A stretch of 64,000 nucleotides of DNA from NCBI GenBank assembly GCA_006386115.1, contig VFIW01000152.1, positions 22,133 through 86,132 on the forward strand, written 5' to 3'. The notes beneath the pieces were generated by a model, which worked only from the letters and a program-made list of their open reading frames with translations, did not search any database and was not told where the DNA came from. Both the position numbers and the translations under genes were made by a program. The stretch's first letter is position 1. Each line of letters begins with the position of its first letter. Positions 9,734-20,622 of the stretch are shown here, one piece after another. This DNA is from Globisporangium splendens. Lineage: Eukaryota; Oomycota; Peronosporomycetes; Pythiales; Pythiaceae.

Positions 9734-11335
9734 ATGGTGCAAGCGAGAGCAAACCAGGACGGCAGCGATTATTCCCGAGTTCGGGCGAGTCGGAAGGTGT
9801 TGATACCTTAGTAGCAGCGTCAAGAATTATACTGAAGCAGCAATGCAAAGCCGAGATATACACACTCGCTGATTGCAACGTCTTGCCTTTTTGTGTTGGC
9901 CATTTTTTTCCATACAAGTGGACGAGACGGAAGAAGAGACAAGTGTGGCAGTGCAGAGTTATCCCTTGCTTCAAGGACATGCATTGATCCAACGCCAATG
10001 GTCGGTAAATTAAGGTGTCGTCCAAGTTTGCATATTTTCTGCCATACAAAGAACTGTAGATGGGTTGACTCGATAAATTGCGAGTGTTGCGAACACACTG
10101 CAACGGCATAACAGTTCCTGAGAAGTGGTATGTCGAAGATGGCTTAATTCATGCTGCACGCGACGCTCATTATTAATCTTGCTGCACTCAGGCTATGACG
10201 CTCCTAGGCTATTGGGTTGTGTACAAATAGTGTACTTGAGTTCCCTGCCTATCACCTGAGTTTGTACTTGGATAGGGTTGTGCATCAGGCGGTATTGTGT
10301 CACCGATTAATCTGGAAAACATGTTGCTGAAGGACGATAAGGTCGAACAACCACAAAAGATCATTTTTACTCTTGCCCAAGCAGGATTTGCATCACCACG
10401 AAATGTCACTATTTGTGTGGGAAACGATTGATCCTAGAGAAAATGTTACTAAACGAAGGATGTCGCTAATTTAAGGTGTCGTGAGAACAAGGGATAACTC
10501 TGCAGCGCACACGCATTTGACGTGGCATGATAACCAGCCAACTTCAAGGATGAGAAAAAGGCAGCAGAGCTGTCTTCCACACAGCAAGCAGATACAGTAC
10601 CACCGACTCCCATTTTCTTTTCTCTCTTGCCTCTTTTGTATCCTGAGAATGGTCCTCCAGAGAACGAAGCACGAACCCGTTTCACACGCAAGTCACCATG
10701 CCAAAAGATCCCATGGCGCCAGTTGTATCTTGTACTGTAGCGCAGTAGTGGGTGGTGTTTTTGACTCGCATCCAAACGACAGTCCGCTGAAAGTGCATTT
10801 CGGAAAGGGAAAAGAGCTCCTGGGGTTTAACAACCTGGCGGACTCATTTCCAATTCGATTGCTGCGTGCGCCTGTACTATAATAGAAAGCATGAGGAAAA
10901 GTCACACTACAGTAGAGTTGGCATGAAGGATTGCATAATATGCGCATAGTGTATGAAGTCATCGGATGGCTCACACACTGCCAGCATTCCCGTACCTGCT
11001 TGAGGCTTTCCGCCACAAAGTGAGCTCATGTTCTTGCCTATTTGTCCTTTCGGATGGTTGAAGTTTGGCTCGTTTCTGCACAGAAACCCAAAAGATCGCT
11101 CGTCAACTGTGATCCTCTCGTCAATCGACACGAAACTGCAAAGGGCGTTTCGCAATTATTTATTTTTATCACAAACTTCAAACACGCCCCTTCAACTGGC
11201 GACTCTTGGCCATCGGACTGTACCCAAAGAGTAGATGTGCCCATCACTCCCCAGCAAGTCCCCATTGCACTTTTTGCCACGCGCGACAGGTTTCCATCCA
11301 CAGCCACACAACACACTACAGAAAGGCGAGAATTC
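9734..11335. other. Intergenic region
   Basis: About 1.6 kb with no supported gene. Two short matching stretches occur, TAAATTAAGGTGTCGT (about 10006-10021) and TAATTTAAGGTGTCGT (about 10467-10482). The right end holds a possible Inr (CCATTGCACTTTTT, 11262-11275) for the next gene. Confidence 0.5.
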
Positions 11336-11695
11336 ATGCAAGCCGCCAAAGATCCCTCGCACGCCCAACTGGACACAACCCAGCAGCTGCTGCACAAGTG
11401 GACCCAGCAGCTGCTGCACAAGTGGACCCAGCACCAGCCTCAGGTCAAGGTGTTGTTGACGCCAAAGTCGCCAGCAGCCGCGTGCGCTTCCGCGCTCTCT
11501 CGCATTGAGATCTGCTCTGTGTGCCAAGACCATCGCATCGAGAAGGTGTTTTATGAGAACATGGTGCTGGACCGCACATGCTCGAAATGTGATGATGAAG
11601 GGGTTGTCTACGTTCGCAGACAAGAGCAAGTGCCGATGACAGAGGCGCAAGAGAGTCAAGGAGATTCACAGAAACAGCAAGTGCAGAGTGCTTAG
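11336..11695 (+). CDS. Small protein with two CxxC pairs and a tandem repeat
   Basis: Hypothetical 119-aa protein. The frame is open upstream of the ATG at 11336, but the leader there is not protein-like. An exact 24-bp tandem repeat encodes QQLLHKWT twice (within about 11380-11430). The C-terminal half has two Cys pairs, CSVC and CSKC, separated by about 24 residues (EICSVCQDHR ... DRTCSKCDDEGVVYV), a spacing compatible with one zinc site. The tail is Gln/Glu-rich. No family is recognised with confidence. The preserved Cys pairs and the Inr-like motif upstream argue for a real gene, but it could be a fragment. Confidence 0.55.
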   Translation: MQAAKDPSHAQLDTTQQLLHKWTQQLLHKWTQHQPQVKVLLTPKSPAAACASALSRIEICSVCQDHRIEKVFYENMVLDRTCSKCDDEGVVYVRRQEQVPMTEAQESQGDSQKQQVQSA

Positions 11696-12047
11696 CCAAC
11701 TTCACATAATGTTCAAAACTGCGCTTATATTTTGAGTTTTCTGGGTTTCGATCGCAAATTTGCTGCTCTGATTGTGTGTTTCTGAGCAAAATATACACCT
11801 ACATACACATGTTCATCGACGGACGGAGCGAGTTGGGCTGGTACAGTAGCTGCTGTGCACCGCGTGCCTTGTTAGGACGGCCGGGTCTGGTTGGTTGGTT
11901 CTTGTTGCTTGTTTCGCGTGTCTTGCTCGCGTCCGGTTGCTTCATGCTGTCTTGGTTTCATACTTGATACTTCATAATCTCTTTTCCTATACAATCACTT
12001 GTCACTCGAGTCGCTTGGGTTGCTCTATTGCTGCTGTTCTTGAGAGT
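11696..12047. other. Convergent intergenic region
   Basis: 3' regions of the small Cys-pair gene and the HSF gene. No gene is seen. Confidence 0.5.
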
Positions 12048-13481
12048 TTACTCGGCAAACAGAAACGTCTCGAGTCCAAACTCCTCAGCCGACGGCATCG
12101 CGCGGTCCTGCGCATGGCAATATGCACTCGCGTCCTTGCCCGAAGAAGCAGGCGACGACGTCGCGACGCCGACACTCACGGCTACCGTGTGATGGCCATT
12201 GCTGTTGTTCTGGTTGCTGTTACTGCCAGACGCGTCTTGCCAGAAATCCAATGGGAAGTTGGTCAGCTCGAGGGCCGAGTTCATGTTGGGGTCCCAGGTC
12301 CACGGCTCAATGAACGTGCCGTTGAAGCCCGCATCGATGCTGCCATGGTGGTGGTGGTGGCTCACCTTGTCGTTGCTCGGGTAATCGTACGGCTTGACGT
12401 TGAACTCGACGTTGCGTCCATGTGGGAAGCCACCAAGATTCGGCGTCGTAGGCTCAGGTTCATGCGAGGACGACGACGAGTACAACCCGCGCGGCGTGCT
12501 TGAGAGCAAGTGGTGCGGCTGCAAAGGCGGCAGAATGAACTGCTTGTACGACTCGTCGCAGAACGCCTCCAGACCGCTCAATTCTTGCAACGGGCGCGCG
12601 AGCTTCTTCATGGCCGGCTGGTGGCTCGGCGCCGAGAGGTACTGCTGGTGCTGTCGGTGGCTCTCCATGGCGAGCGCCGAGTTCAGCGGACTCTTGTACA
12701 GGTCCATGAACGACTCGGCGTGTGGGATCTGCACGTTGACTGGCGGTCGGCGGTTGTTGATGCTGCTGTTCTGGTTCTTGCGGTCGGCTTTCGTGATTCC
12801 ATTGCCCACGCGACGGCGTGTTGGCTGAGGCGACGACGCGACGCTGGAGAGCGAGGAAGGAGACGTCGAGGTCGTGAGCGTGGACTTTTGGCGCCACTGC
12901 TCACGGATCGACGCGCGCATCACGCCCGTGTGGTTTGGATCTGGCGGGAAGCAGTTGTGGCTGAACGTGCACACACCGCTCGACTGCGTCTTGGTCCACT
13001 TGCGGAAACCAAAGTTGTTGAGTTGGCGCTGGAAGCTCGCAAACTTCTGGTGCTTGAAGTACTTGGGCAGGATCTCGCGCTCAAAGCGTTCCATGTCCAG
13101 GATGTGGAACGCCGTCACGCGGTTCGGCTTGAGCTCCTGGTTTTGCACCCACGAGATCACGGCCGGGTCTTCGGTTTGCAGGATCGCGTACAGCGAGCGC
13201 AGGAACTTGGGGACCTTGCAGACCACGGTCGCCGAGTTGCCGTTGCCGCCGCTCACGATCGTCGTGCCGGATGCAAATGCCGCTGCAAGACCTTGCGACG
13301 TGTCCACTGGTCCGCACGATTGGTGCACGCCGTTGTTGTTCAGCTTGGTGGTGGTGCTGGCGTGGCTCATGCTGAAGCCTCGTGGTGTCAACATGGTCTT
13401 CATGGGGAAATGCGGGGCGACCGAGCTCGTGTATCCGGCTTTGGTCGGCGACGTTGGCGAAGAGGAAGCAGTGCGCCGCAT
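12048..13481 (-). CDS. HSF-type DNA-binding transcription factor
   Basis: Single-exon 477-aa protein. Residues about 88-185 form a heat-shock-factor DNA-binding domain: KVPKFLRSLYAIL at its start, then ISWVQ, the recognition-helix region KHQKFASFQRQLNNFGF, and KWTKTQSSGVCTFSHNCF, which are the hallmark segments of the family. The remainder is low-complexity (Ser, Asn, His, Gln). I see no obvious leucine-heptad HR-A/B trimerisation region after the domain, unlike classical HSF1. Small or atypical HSFs of this kind are common in stramenopiles. The start is the ATG at 13481; the codon before it is TTG. An Inr-like element (CTCATTCGTCAACT read on the minus strand) lies 13-26 bases upstream. Target genes cannot be inferred. 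Confidence 0.92.
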   Translation of the reverse strand: MRRTASSSPTSPTKAGYTSSVAPHFPMKTMLTPRGFSMSHASTTTKLNNNGVHQSCGPVDTSQGLAAAFASGTTIVSGGNGNSATVVCKVPKFLRSLYAILQTEDPAVISWVQNQELKPNRVTAFHILDMERFEREILPKYFKHQKFASFQRQLNNFGFRKWTKTQSSGVCTFSHNCFPPDPNHTGVMRASIREQWRQKSTLTTSTSPSSLSSVASSPQPTRRRVGNGITKADRKNQNSSINNRRPPVNVQIPHAESFMDLYKSPLNSALAMESHRQHQQYLSAPSHQPAMKKLARPLQELSGLEAFCDESYKQFILPPLQPHHLLSSTPRGLYSSSSSHEPEPTTPNLGGFPHGRNVEFNVKPYDYPSNDKVSHHHHHGSIDAGFNGTFIEPWTWDPNMNSALELTNFPLDFWQDASGSNSNQNNSNGHHTVAVSVGVATSSPASSGKDASAYCHAQDRAMPSAEEFGLETFLFAE

Positions 13482-13493
13482 CAATCAAGGAAC

Positions 13494-13507
13494 AGTTGAC
13501 GAATGAG
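13494..13507 (-). promoter_or_regulatory. Putative oomycete initiator of the HSF gene
   Basis: Read on the minus strand this is CTCATTCGTCAACT, close to the oomycete Inr and just upstream of the ATG at 13481. Confidence 0.45.
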
Positions 13508-15827
13508 TGCAATCGGAAGAAAAACTTTCCACCCCTTGTGGTTCTCAAAAAGGATGGAAGAAGATGAGGAGAGAGTTGACAACCCGGAAGCTGCAGGGCG
13601 GTTGCTGCGGTTGCCGAGATTCGGGACGGAGCGCTTGGGGGCTGCTGCTGGTGTGAGTTTCACGGTGGAAAACGGAGAATGAGATCCGACTCCTCGGCTG
13701 ACTGACCGGATCGATCCCAAAAAACGAAAGACAGAAGGAATCACTGCCCTGTGCGGAACTTCCGAATGGAAATGGAAGCAGTGGGTGGAAGGACTGGAGG
13801 GGGGACCAGTGCAACCGCGACAAGTCTCCAAAAGATCGCTGTTGTTCGCTTTTTTATTTTCCTTCTTTCCTTCCACTAATCTTCCGATGCAGAAGTACCT
13901 GAGATTATACTCATTAGAGACGAGTGAGAGAGAAAGGACAGGACCACTGAAATTCGCATACTCACTTCAAGATACCGACCCTTATTTGGCAACTTGTGGC
14001 GTCGTTCAACGCTACTTTCGCATAGAATGCGATAGAGAGAAACAAAAACGTGGGGTTGCGCAGTAAGAGTCGTTGAGATTGTGCCTTCGTGCCCTTTAAA
14101 GGTGCACTTGCTTTGCGTATGTATCTTTGCGCTAATTTGTATAGTTGCGTCGGATACATCGTTGTGGCCTTGCTATGCAGACAGACCCCAAAGAGCAAAG
14201 TGCGCGTATATCGCTTTTCCTGCAGCAGATGGATGATGTCTTTGCTTCTTGCCTTTGTCTCAACCACGCGACACGAAAGCCGCGACTGAGATTTTTTAAC
14301 AGCAGTGCACCTCTTTGTTCATATGGAGGAGCCTTTATTCGCACATTCAAATGCGAGTCGCTCTTCTCTCTTTATGACATGCATGTGCACCGCGAAGTCA
14401 ACTTGTTTTATCACTGGAATTTGAGCAATTAGCTAACTTTTGTATGTAGAAAACAAGCTTTGTGAATTCTTGTGATGCAGCAGCAGTGGACTGACTCGAA
14501 GGCGAGGGTGGAATAAACCTTGTTGTCGTAATCCGTTTCATGTGCGTGGTCAGTTTCACGAGCGCGGGAGAGGAAGAAGCAAGCGAGGGACGGACCAACA
14601 CTGCAAGCGAGAAAGCTCCTCTCCCTTTCGCTCTTGTCTTGCATTGCATGGTGCTCAAGTGGGTTTGCTATCTATTGTGGACCCATTCGCTCCATAGACG
14701 CTGCAAACTACGTAGCCCTTCAACGGCTCACAGGGCGACTCATCTCCACTGACGCTCGTAGGGCTCGTGTTCCGCGGAACACGCGGAGAAGCCCGAGATG
14801 GATACTGTAGGAGCGAGTCTCGACGAGGGAAGGGCGTTGAATGAGGTCAGCAGTATCTTTTGGCAAAACACACTCACACACACTTTGGTTTGGGTATGGA
14901 ATGCGTTTGAAGAGCGAGCGATCGTGCGATAAACAACAGCCAAGCACACACACGCACCATCCATGCCGTGTGTCTGAATACTTGTATAGCGAGTTGCCGT
15001 TCAATGAAGCAGCCGAGGTGTCTCGAGGTTGGGGATCTTGAGCTTTTCGCCGGCGCGATGGATCTTAGTGGGTCGTTCTCTCTTCTGCTGCTCCTCCCTC
15101 TCCGCCCCATCATCCGATCGCATTCCGCTTGACGTGCGTAAGTCACCGCGCGGTCCCACCCCTCAGGCAACGATGCGCAAGGGACAGATGGCAGAGCGAC
15201 TCACTGGGTGGAGGCTTTCGGCACTAGCCACAGACATGACGCGCTTTCTTTGCGTGTGGATCAATGGATAGCGCCTGCATAAACTTTAAAAAGAGCCTAG
15301 CTTGGGGCTGCATAAGGGCATCTCGTACGCTGTTTGTGATTGACGCGAAAATGCAAGACGCGAACATGGTTCTCGCTAGTCCGTCTTGCCTACAACTCTG
15401 TGAAGATGTCTTTGGAAATGGCAGAAAGGCTGTTGGTGCAGCCCCAACTGTGACGCTCGAAGTTGCGTCCAGAGCGCTCTGCACTCTGTAAAAGGCGCGG
15501 ACGGGGCCAGCACGACAGTGCGTGCGCAGAGGTTCCATTGTTCCCATACCTATGAGATACCCAGGTACGTAGGCAGGGGCATTTAGGTACATGATGGATA
15601 GACGGAACGCCATGAACCCATGAGCTTCAAACGAGTCAGTTGAGCAGCGACCTTTGCCCATTCACGCGGAGACGGGCGGGCGACATACCCAAAGCGCAAA
15701 CCAACGACCAACCAACTCGAGACGAGCCGAAAAGCACACATTGGCTTGCTTCAAGCTGATTCTGTTCAGCGAGAGTGGGGCGGACCACAAAGACCATCAA
15801 ACCATCGAAAGATTAGCATAGACTGCA

Positions 15828-15854
15828 GTTCGTAACGCTGTGTCTGTTACGAAC
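15828..15854. repeat. Inverted repeat GTTCGTAAC / GTTACGAAC
   Basis: Perfect 9-bp arms separated by 9 bases. A third copy of the core GTTACGAA occurs at 16062-16069, close to the bioF start. It could be a dimeric transcription-factor site or a small hairpin. Confidence 0.6.
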
Positions 15855-15991
15855 CATGCTCTCAAACTCAACTTGCCTCTTCTAATGCATAGAGCGATAA
15901 TAAAGGGTCTGCAGTGTGTTAAATATAGTGTCAACACACACGAGTTTATTGGTGTATTTTGCGCAATAAAGAGGTAATGGAAACAACTCTC

Positions 15992-16060
15992 TTTTGAATT
16001 GCTGACGTTGTCGACACCACTCGACAATTCATTTTTGAATTGATGACGTCGTCGACACAC
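15992..16060. repeat. Imperfect direct repeat with TGACGT cores
   Basis: Two units, TTTTGAATTGCTGACGTTGT at 15992 and TTTTGAATTGATGACGTCGT at 16033, each followed by CGACAC. They start 41 bp apart, just upstream of the bioF gene. Each contains TGACGT, the core bound by bZIP/CREB-type factors. A regulatory role is inference. Confidence 0.55.
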
Positions 16061-16088
16061 CGTTACGAAACCCAAGAGCGACTGTTGG

Positions 16089-16100
16089 TCATTCCTCCAT
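16089..16100 (+). promoter_or_regulatory. Putative oomycete initiator of bioF
   Basis: TCATTCCTCCAT lies 20-31 bases before the ATG at 16120 and fits the oomycete Inr pattern and the short-leader rule. Confidence 0.45.
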
Positions 16101-16119
16101 CATCCAACCCTTCAAAACA

Positions 16120-17601
16120 ATGGCGCAGCAGCGGAATGCACCGCTGGACGCGAAGCTGCGGCGCGCGCTCGAGAGACGCCGCACTGTCGGGACGCTGCGT
16201 GCGCTGCAGGTGGGGAGTCCCGACTGCGTCGACTTCTTCTCGAACGACTACCTGGGCTTCGCCAAGTCCCGGCGGCTGCAGGCGCTCGTGGCGGCGCGCA
16301 AGCAGCAGCTCGACGACTCGGCCCTCTGGCTCGGCTCCACGGGCTCGCGGCTCATTTCCGGCAACTCGCGCTACTTCATGCAGGTCGAGAAGGAGCTCGC
16401 GGCGTTCTACAACAGGTATATTGTGTGTAGATGAGGTTTCTTCAAGTGTCCAGTGCATGTGGACCCATTGATGTGAGGTTCCAAACCATGGGCGGACTGA
16501 ACTTCTTCCACGCTTTCATTTCTTTCTTTCTCTGTTTTTCGAATGCGACCTATGGATCAATATGAGCGTCTTAGTCGTTCGATTATGGAATTTTTACACT
16601 GACTTTCGCATGTTGCTGTTGCTGTCCGTATTTGCAGTGAAGCCGCGCTGTTGTTCAACTCCGGGTACACGGCGAACCTGGGCGTTCTTTCGAGTCTTCC
16701 GCAAGCCGACGACGCCGTGCTCTACGACGAGCTCATCCACAACTCGTGCCACGAAGGACTGCGCCTGAGCCGTGCGCACGCCAAGGGCAACACACACGCA
16801 TTCCGCCACAACGACGTCCAGGACCTCGCGACCAAACTTGAACGACTAGCAGCCACAAGCAGCACTGCCACGAAAGCGAATCGATGCATCTTTGTCGTCG
16901 TCGAGTCGCTGTACTCGATGGACGGCGACGTTGCGCCGCTTGTCGAGATGACGGCGGTGTGTGAGAAAGCTGGGGCTGTGATCATCGTGGACGAAGCCCA
17001 CGGCACGGGCGTGTACGGCCCCCAGGGATCCGGCGTCGTGCGAGAGCTGGGACTCGACGCCAAGCCTAATGTGCTCGCCTGCCGTGTGTATACGTTTGGG
17101 AAAGCCATGGGCTGCCACGGTGCTGTGGTGTGCGGCTCCCAAGTGCTCATCGACTATCTGGTCAACTACGCGCGCTCGTTCATCTACACGACGGCATTCC
17201 CGTTCGAACAGCTCGTGACGGTGCAATGCGCACACGAATTCTGCGCCACAGCGGATGCTGAACGGCAGCGCGTCCTGGAGCTCGTCCAGTACTTCAAGCG
17301 CAGCGTACGAGACAACCCACGGATCCCAAGCACCGCTCTGCTCGAGAGCGACTCACCCATCCAAGGCGTCGTCTTTGAGGGCAACCACCAGGTGCTGCAT
17401 GCGGCCAGAGAAATGCTCGCGATGGGTATCCGCGTCATCCCGATTCGCTCGCCCACGGTGCCGAAAGGCTCCGAGCGTTTCCGCATCGTCATCCACGCCG
17501 ACAACACGGAAAGCGAGATCGACCTGCTCGTCGCGGCTCTCGAAGCGATGTTCCGCGCTCGAGAGAGGAGCTCCAACGGCCAGCTGGACTCCAAACTATA
17601 G
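16120..17601 (+). CDS. bioF: 8-amino-7-oxononanoate synthase (alpha-oxoamine synthase family)
   Basis: Two exons, 16120-16415 and 16638-17601, with a GT-AG intron of 222 bp (phase 2). Splicing joins YNS to EAALLFNSGYTAN, exactly the family's usual continuation, giving 419 aa. This PLP enzyme condenses pimeloyl thioester with L-alanine to form KAPA in biotin synthesis. Visible motifs are FFSNDYLGF near the N-terminus, GSTGSRLISGNS, SLYSMDGD, DEAHGTGVYG (about residue 217, the PLP-binding Asp and His) and TFGKAMGCHGA, with the Schiff-base Lys near residue 253. The related enzymes 2-amino-3-ketobutyrate CoA ligase, serine palmitoyltransferase and ALA synthase share the fold; the motif pattern and length favour the oxononanoate synthase. 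No organelle-targeting presequence is obvious. Confidence 0.9.
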
Positions 17602-17884
17602 ACACGAGACTAGAATTCTGTTAATGCCTTTGCTGTTGCGTAGCAGCAGCTCGCTCGTCACTAGCGGGTTTAATAAACAGGAGGATATCAGGCATCTGTG
17701 CATATTGGTGGTTGGTGTGATTACGTTTAGGTTTGTTTTTCGTGTCTGCACGTGCGTGCGAGATGCAGCTCCTGTGGTTTCATTTAGGATCGAGTGCAGC
17801 GTCGCTCTATTTGTTCGCATCGACGCGCTCTCGCCAAACGCATTTCGTTGCTGAATTGACACTGTATCAACAAGCGCTTCGTCC

Positions 17885-19089
17885 ATGGAACGCAATGCCT
17901 ACGACTACTCGGTGCATCGGCTCTTCGCGCTCCACGAGTACTGCAATCCGACTTCCCCATGGCGCGTGCTCTTTGTGAAGTGCGCGTATGGCGTGCCGGC
18001 GTTGGTGCTGCTGCTCCTCATTGAAGTAGTTCCGTTACAGGATCCGAACGATGGCTGGCGCGGCAACGGAGTTTACTGGCTGTGTGCCATGGTTTCAGTG
18101 ACCGTGATCGCAAACGCAGTGCTCTTACAGCTCCGGCTCATATCGCCAGATATTGCCTTGACAACCCGACACATCGTCACGATCGCCTTTGGTGCGGCCC
18201 TCAGCTGTGTTGGTATGGCGATGCTGCTAGAAAAGTATCGGATGTTCCCAGTTCCGTTCACTCCTACTGCTGCGGCGCCTTCGCTCTCTCTATCGCTCAA
18301 TGCACTCACGACCGTCGCACTGGATACGAAAGAGAAGCTGCAGCTGCGAAAGTACACGCCATTTGCTCCAGCACAAGCTTAGATAGATGGAGATGGCGCA
18401 GCGTTTGGATTCCCACTCTCTGTGTTTTGGGTGTCAGATCAGACTCGGCTCCAGTTGTCTGCCAGTTCGCAACGCAAGGTGGATTGTTTGAGATCCACGC
18501 ACGTGGAGAACTCAACTTCTGGACCAAGCGGCATCATTGTGCCAGCAAGAACGAAAGCATCGGTAGTGCGAATATTTCTGGCTAGCGCCAGTAATTCAGC
18601 TTCAGCGAACAAAGATTCGCTTGAAGCGGAAATGCAGACCCAGATTGCCAAAAGAGCCTCACGGCTACTGCACCAAACCGAAGGAGCGGTCGCAGTCGAG
18701 TACATCGAGACTATGATCCGATCGTGTACGCCATCTACGTTACGGTGATGACCCACCTGCCAAATGCGAAATACTACGACGACTTAAAGAACCCAACTGA
18801 CGAAGAAATCAAAACCGTCATACTGAGCATCCTCGTGTACGCTGCCATGGAGCTACTCAGTCTGGTGCATGTGTACTTTATGATCAAGCGTCATTTCGGT
18901 GTGTCGGTGTTTTATCGGCTCGCGTTTGCGCTGGAGAGCGAATGGCGAGTCTGCCAGGGCTCCCTCGTAGGATGGACCGTGGTCGTTTTTCAGTACTTGC
19001 TCATCCACAACGGGATGCTAAGCTCCAAACAGATTTCAATGGTGTTGAGATTGCGGGGCATTCGTCCTACATGCTTTGGCATCGTGTAG
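17885..19089 (+). pseudogene. Broken multi-pass membrane protein, family of the gene at 40830
   Basis: An intact first part (17885-18382, 165 codons) encodes NAYDYSVHRLFALHEYC, then hydrophobic segments and VVPLQDPNDGWRGN. This matches the N-terminus of the intact minus-strand gene at 40830-42521 (RLFALHEYC, IPLQDPRGGWRAN). The central part of the intact protein, about 200 residues, is not recognisable. A C-terminal part resumes in other frames: AVEYIETM around 18700, then a frameshift near 18713-18722 into YAIYVTVMTHLPNAKYY and HFGVSVFYRLAFALESEW (to 19089). A deletion plus frameshift and stops make a functional product unlikely. The family function is unknown; it has repeated transmembrane helices. 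Confidence 0.75.
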
Positions 19090-20622
19090 TAACCAGGTGT
19101 GGTCTGCTCGTTTAAATTCGAACACGGTTCCGGGAGTCCGTAAGCGCCACGAACGTACTCGACTGCGTTGAATGCAATGGTAACGATGGAATCGGGTAGT
19201 TGTCCACAAACCACAAAATATGGCTCCCCATCTGCACTCCTTGGTCCACGACAAAGTCAGCATGCGCCTAAAAACATCATGGACTCGTCGATGTGAACTT
19301 GAGCGTGCAGTCGACACCTGGCAATTTCATTGTAGCAAGCTTTCAGCTCCAGCAGCCTCGGAGCAACGTTCGTTTTTGGGGGACTTGCCATTGTGGAGCA
19401 GCAAACACTGGAAAACGAGCAATGTCCATGCGACCAAGTTGCTCTGGAAGAGCCACCACTCGCTTTCCAACGCAAATGCGAGCTGACAGAACACCAGCAC
19501 ACTGAAGTGACGTCTGATCAACGTCTCAAAGTATCTTGGTTTGCCGTATGTCACTCTTAGGTGTTCAGACTTTGATTCGCGTCATACTGCATTCAAGTCA
19601 AGTTGTCCTCATTGCCCGAATGGATGGTTCTACATTCGATCGAATTCGACCAGCGCCCTGGGTCGATCACGACATCGTAAGATCGAGATTGTAGAGAGTA
19701 TTGGAGCGTAGCGAGTGAGCTTCTCGACGTCGACTGCAGCAAACGGTGCGTGCCAATTATAAATAAATGCATTCAGAGCGTGCGAAGAATAGCCTATTGT
19801 TCGACTCGGCAACAATATGCTTCCGCATCTAAATCCACTGGTTCATTCTGTAAATAGTAAAGATTGTAGCCATCTCTCGTGAGACTGACCCTTGTTTGAA
19901 TGAAAAAGCGATTCCACTTCAACTTGCGCTCCACACACGCTTCTAACCAAAGGCTAAAGTGTAATATCACAGAGTGTTTAGCCTCACCTCGGTGCGTCGT
20001 TTTATATGGTAGAGAGCAGCAAACGCATGCAAACGCATTCGCAGCAGCACCGTCGTGGAAAAGAGGCAAACAATCTCGTACTCGCGATCATTGTCGGCAT
20101 TTCATTGAAAGGTGGAATATGGAACCAAAGCACGTGTCGCAGTAATGCGATCTTGCTGCATGCATTTAAAACGCACATGCACGGTGTGTCAGCCAGCAAA
20201 TACGAAGGATATCAAGTTGCTCTGCAGCACACTTGCGCGACTTTGTTCCACAAAACCTGCCAGTCCCACCTCCTTCATTACTAAAGTGCGTGGAAACAAT
20301 CGCGATACTGTACAAGTGTGCACGTAAGCAAACGGACAAACGCACAAAGCACTCGCATGCAGCACACGCACATCTTGAAGGTTGCACCCATTCTCCAGCA
20401 CTTGTATCGGCCTTTTACGAAAGGTCGGAAGATCATATTCTCTATGCTCTTTATAACAAAGATATTGCACTTTTCAACATCATGAAGATCGCACACATGC
20501 ATTTTTTAAACAGTCGGCGTGCATGGCTGTCAACACAATGCTTCCTGCGCTTGTCGCATATCTGCCAAGCGCAGTCATCTCCATATGCGGCAGAGTGGCC
20601 AGCATCTTTGACTTTGCATTCT
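19090..20622. other. Intergenic region with a membrane-family relic
   Basis: Apart from the inverted fragment at 19383-19530, no gene is supported. The open frames are short and without domain character. Confidence 0.45.
19383..19530 (-). pseudogene. Fragment of the same membrane protein family, opposite strand
   Basis: The minus-strand translation contains IRRHFSVLVFCQLAFALESEW followed after a short gap by WTLLVFQCLLLHNG. This is clearly related both to the broken copy just upstream (IKRHFGVSVFYRLAFALESEW) and to the intact protein at 40830 (IRQQFGVSVCYQLAFVLENEW). Only about 50 residues survive, in the opposite orientation to the neighbouring broken copy, so this is a third, inverted family member reduced to a relic. 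Confidence 0.7.

Larger units (their letters stand above)
13508..16088. other. Long intergenic region
   Basis: About 2.6 kb between the divergent HSF and biotin-synthesis genes. No domain-bearing frame is seen. The longest candidate (minus, 15224-15661, 145 aa) begins with ATG but resembles nothing known. The last 300 bp contain the repeated motifs listed separately. Confidence 0.45.

Noticed and set aside
12510..13499. Plus-strand open frame opposite the HSF gene
   Set aside because: Shadow of the HSF coding strand in GC-rich sequence; Arg/Val-rich without motifs.
15224..15661. Minus-strand 145-codon frame with ATG
   Set aside because: No recognisable family, no Inr upstream and an overlapping plus-strand frame of similar quality. 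Insufficient support for a CDS.
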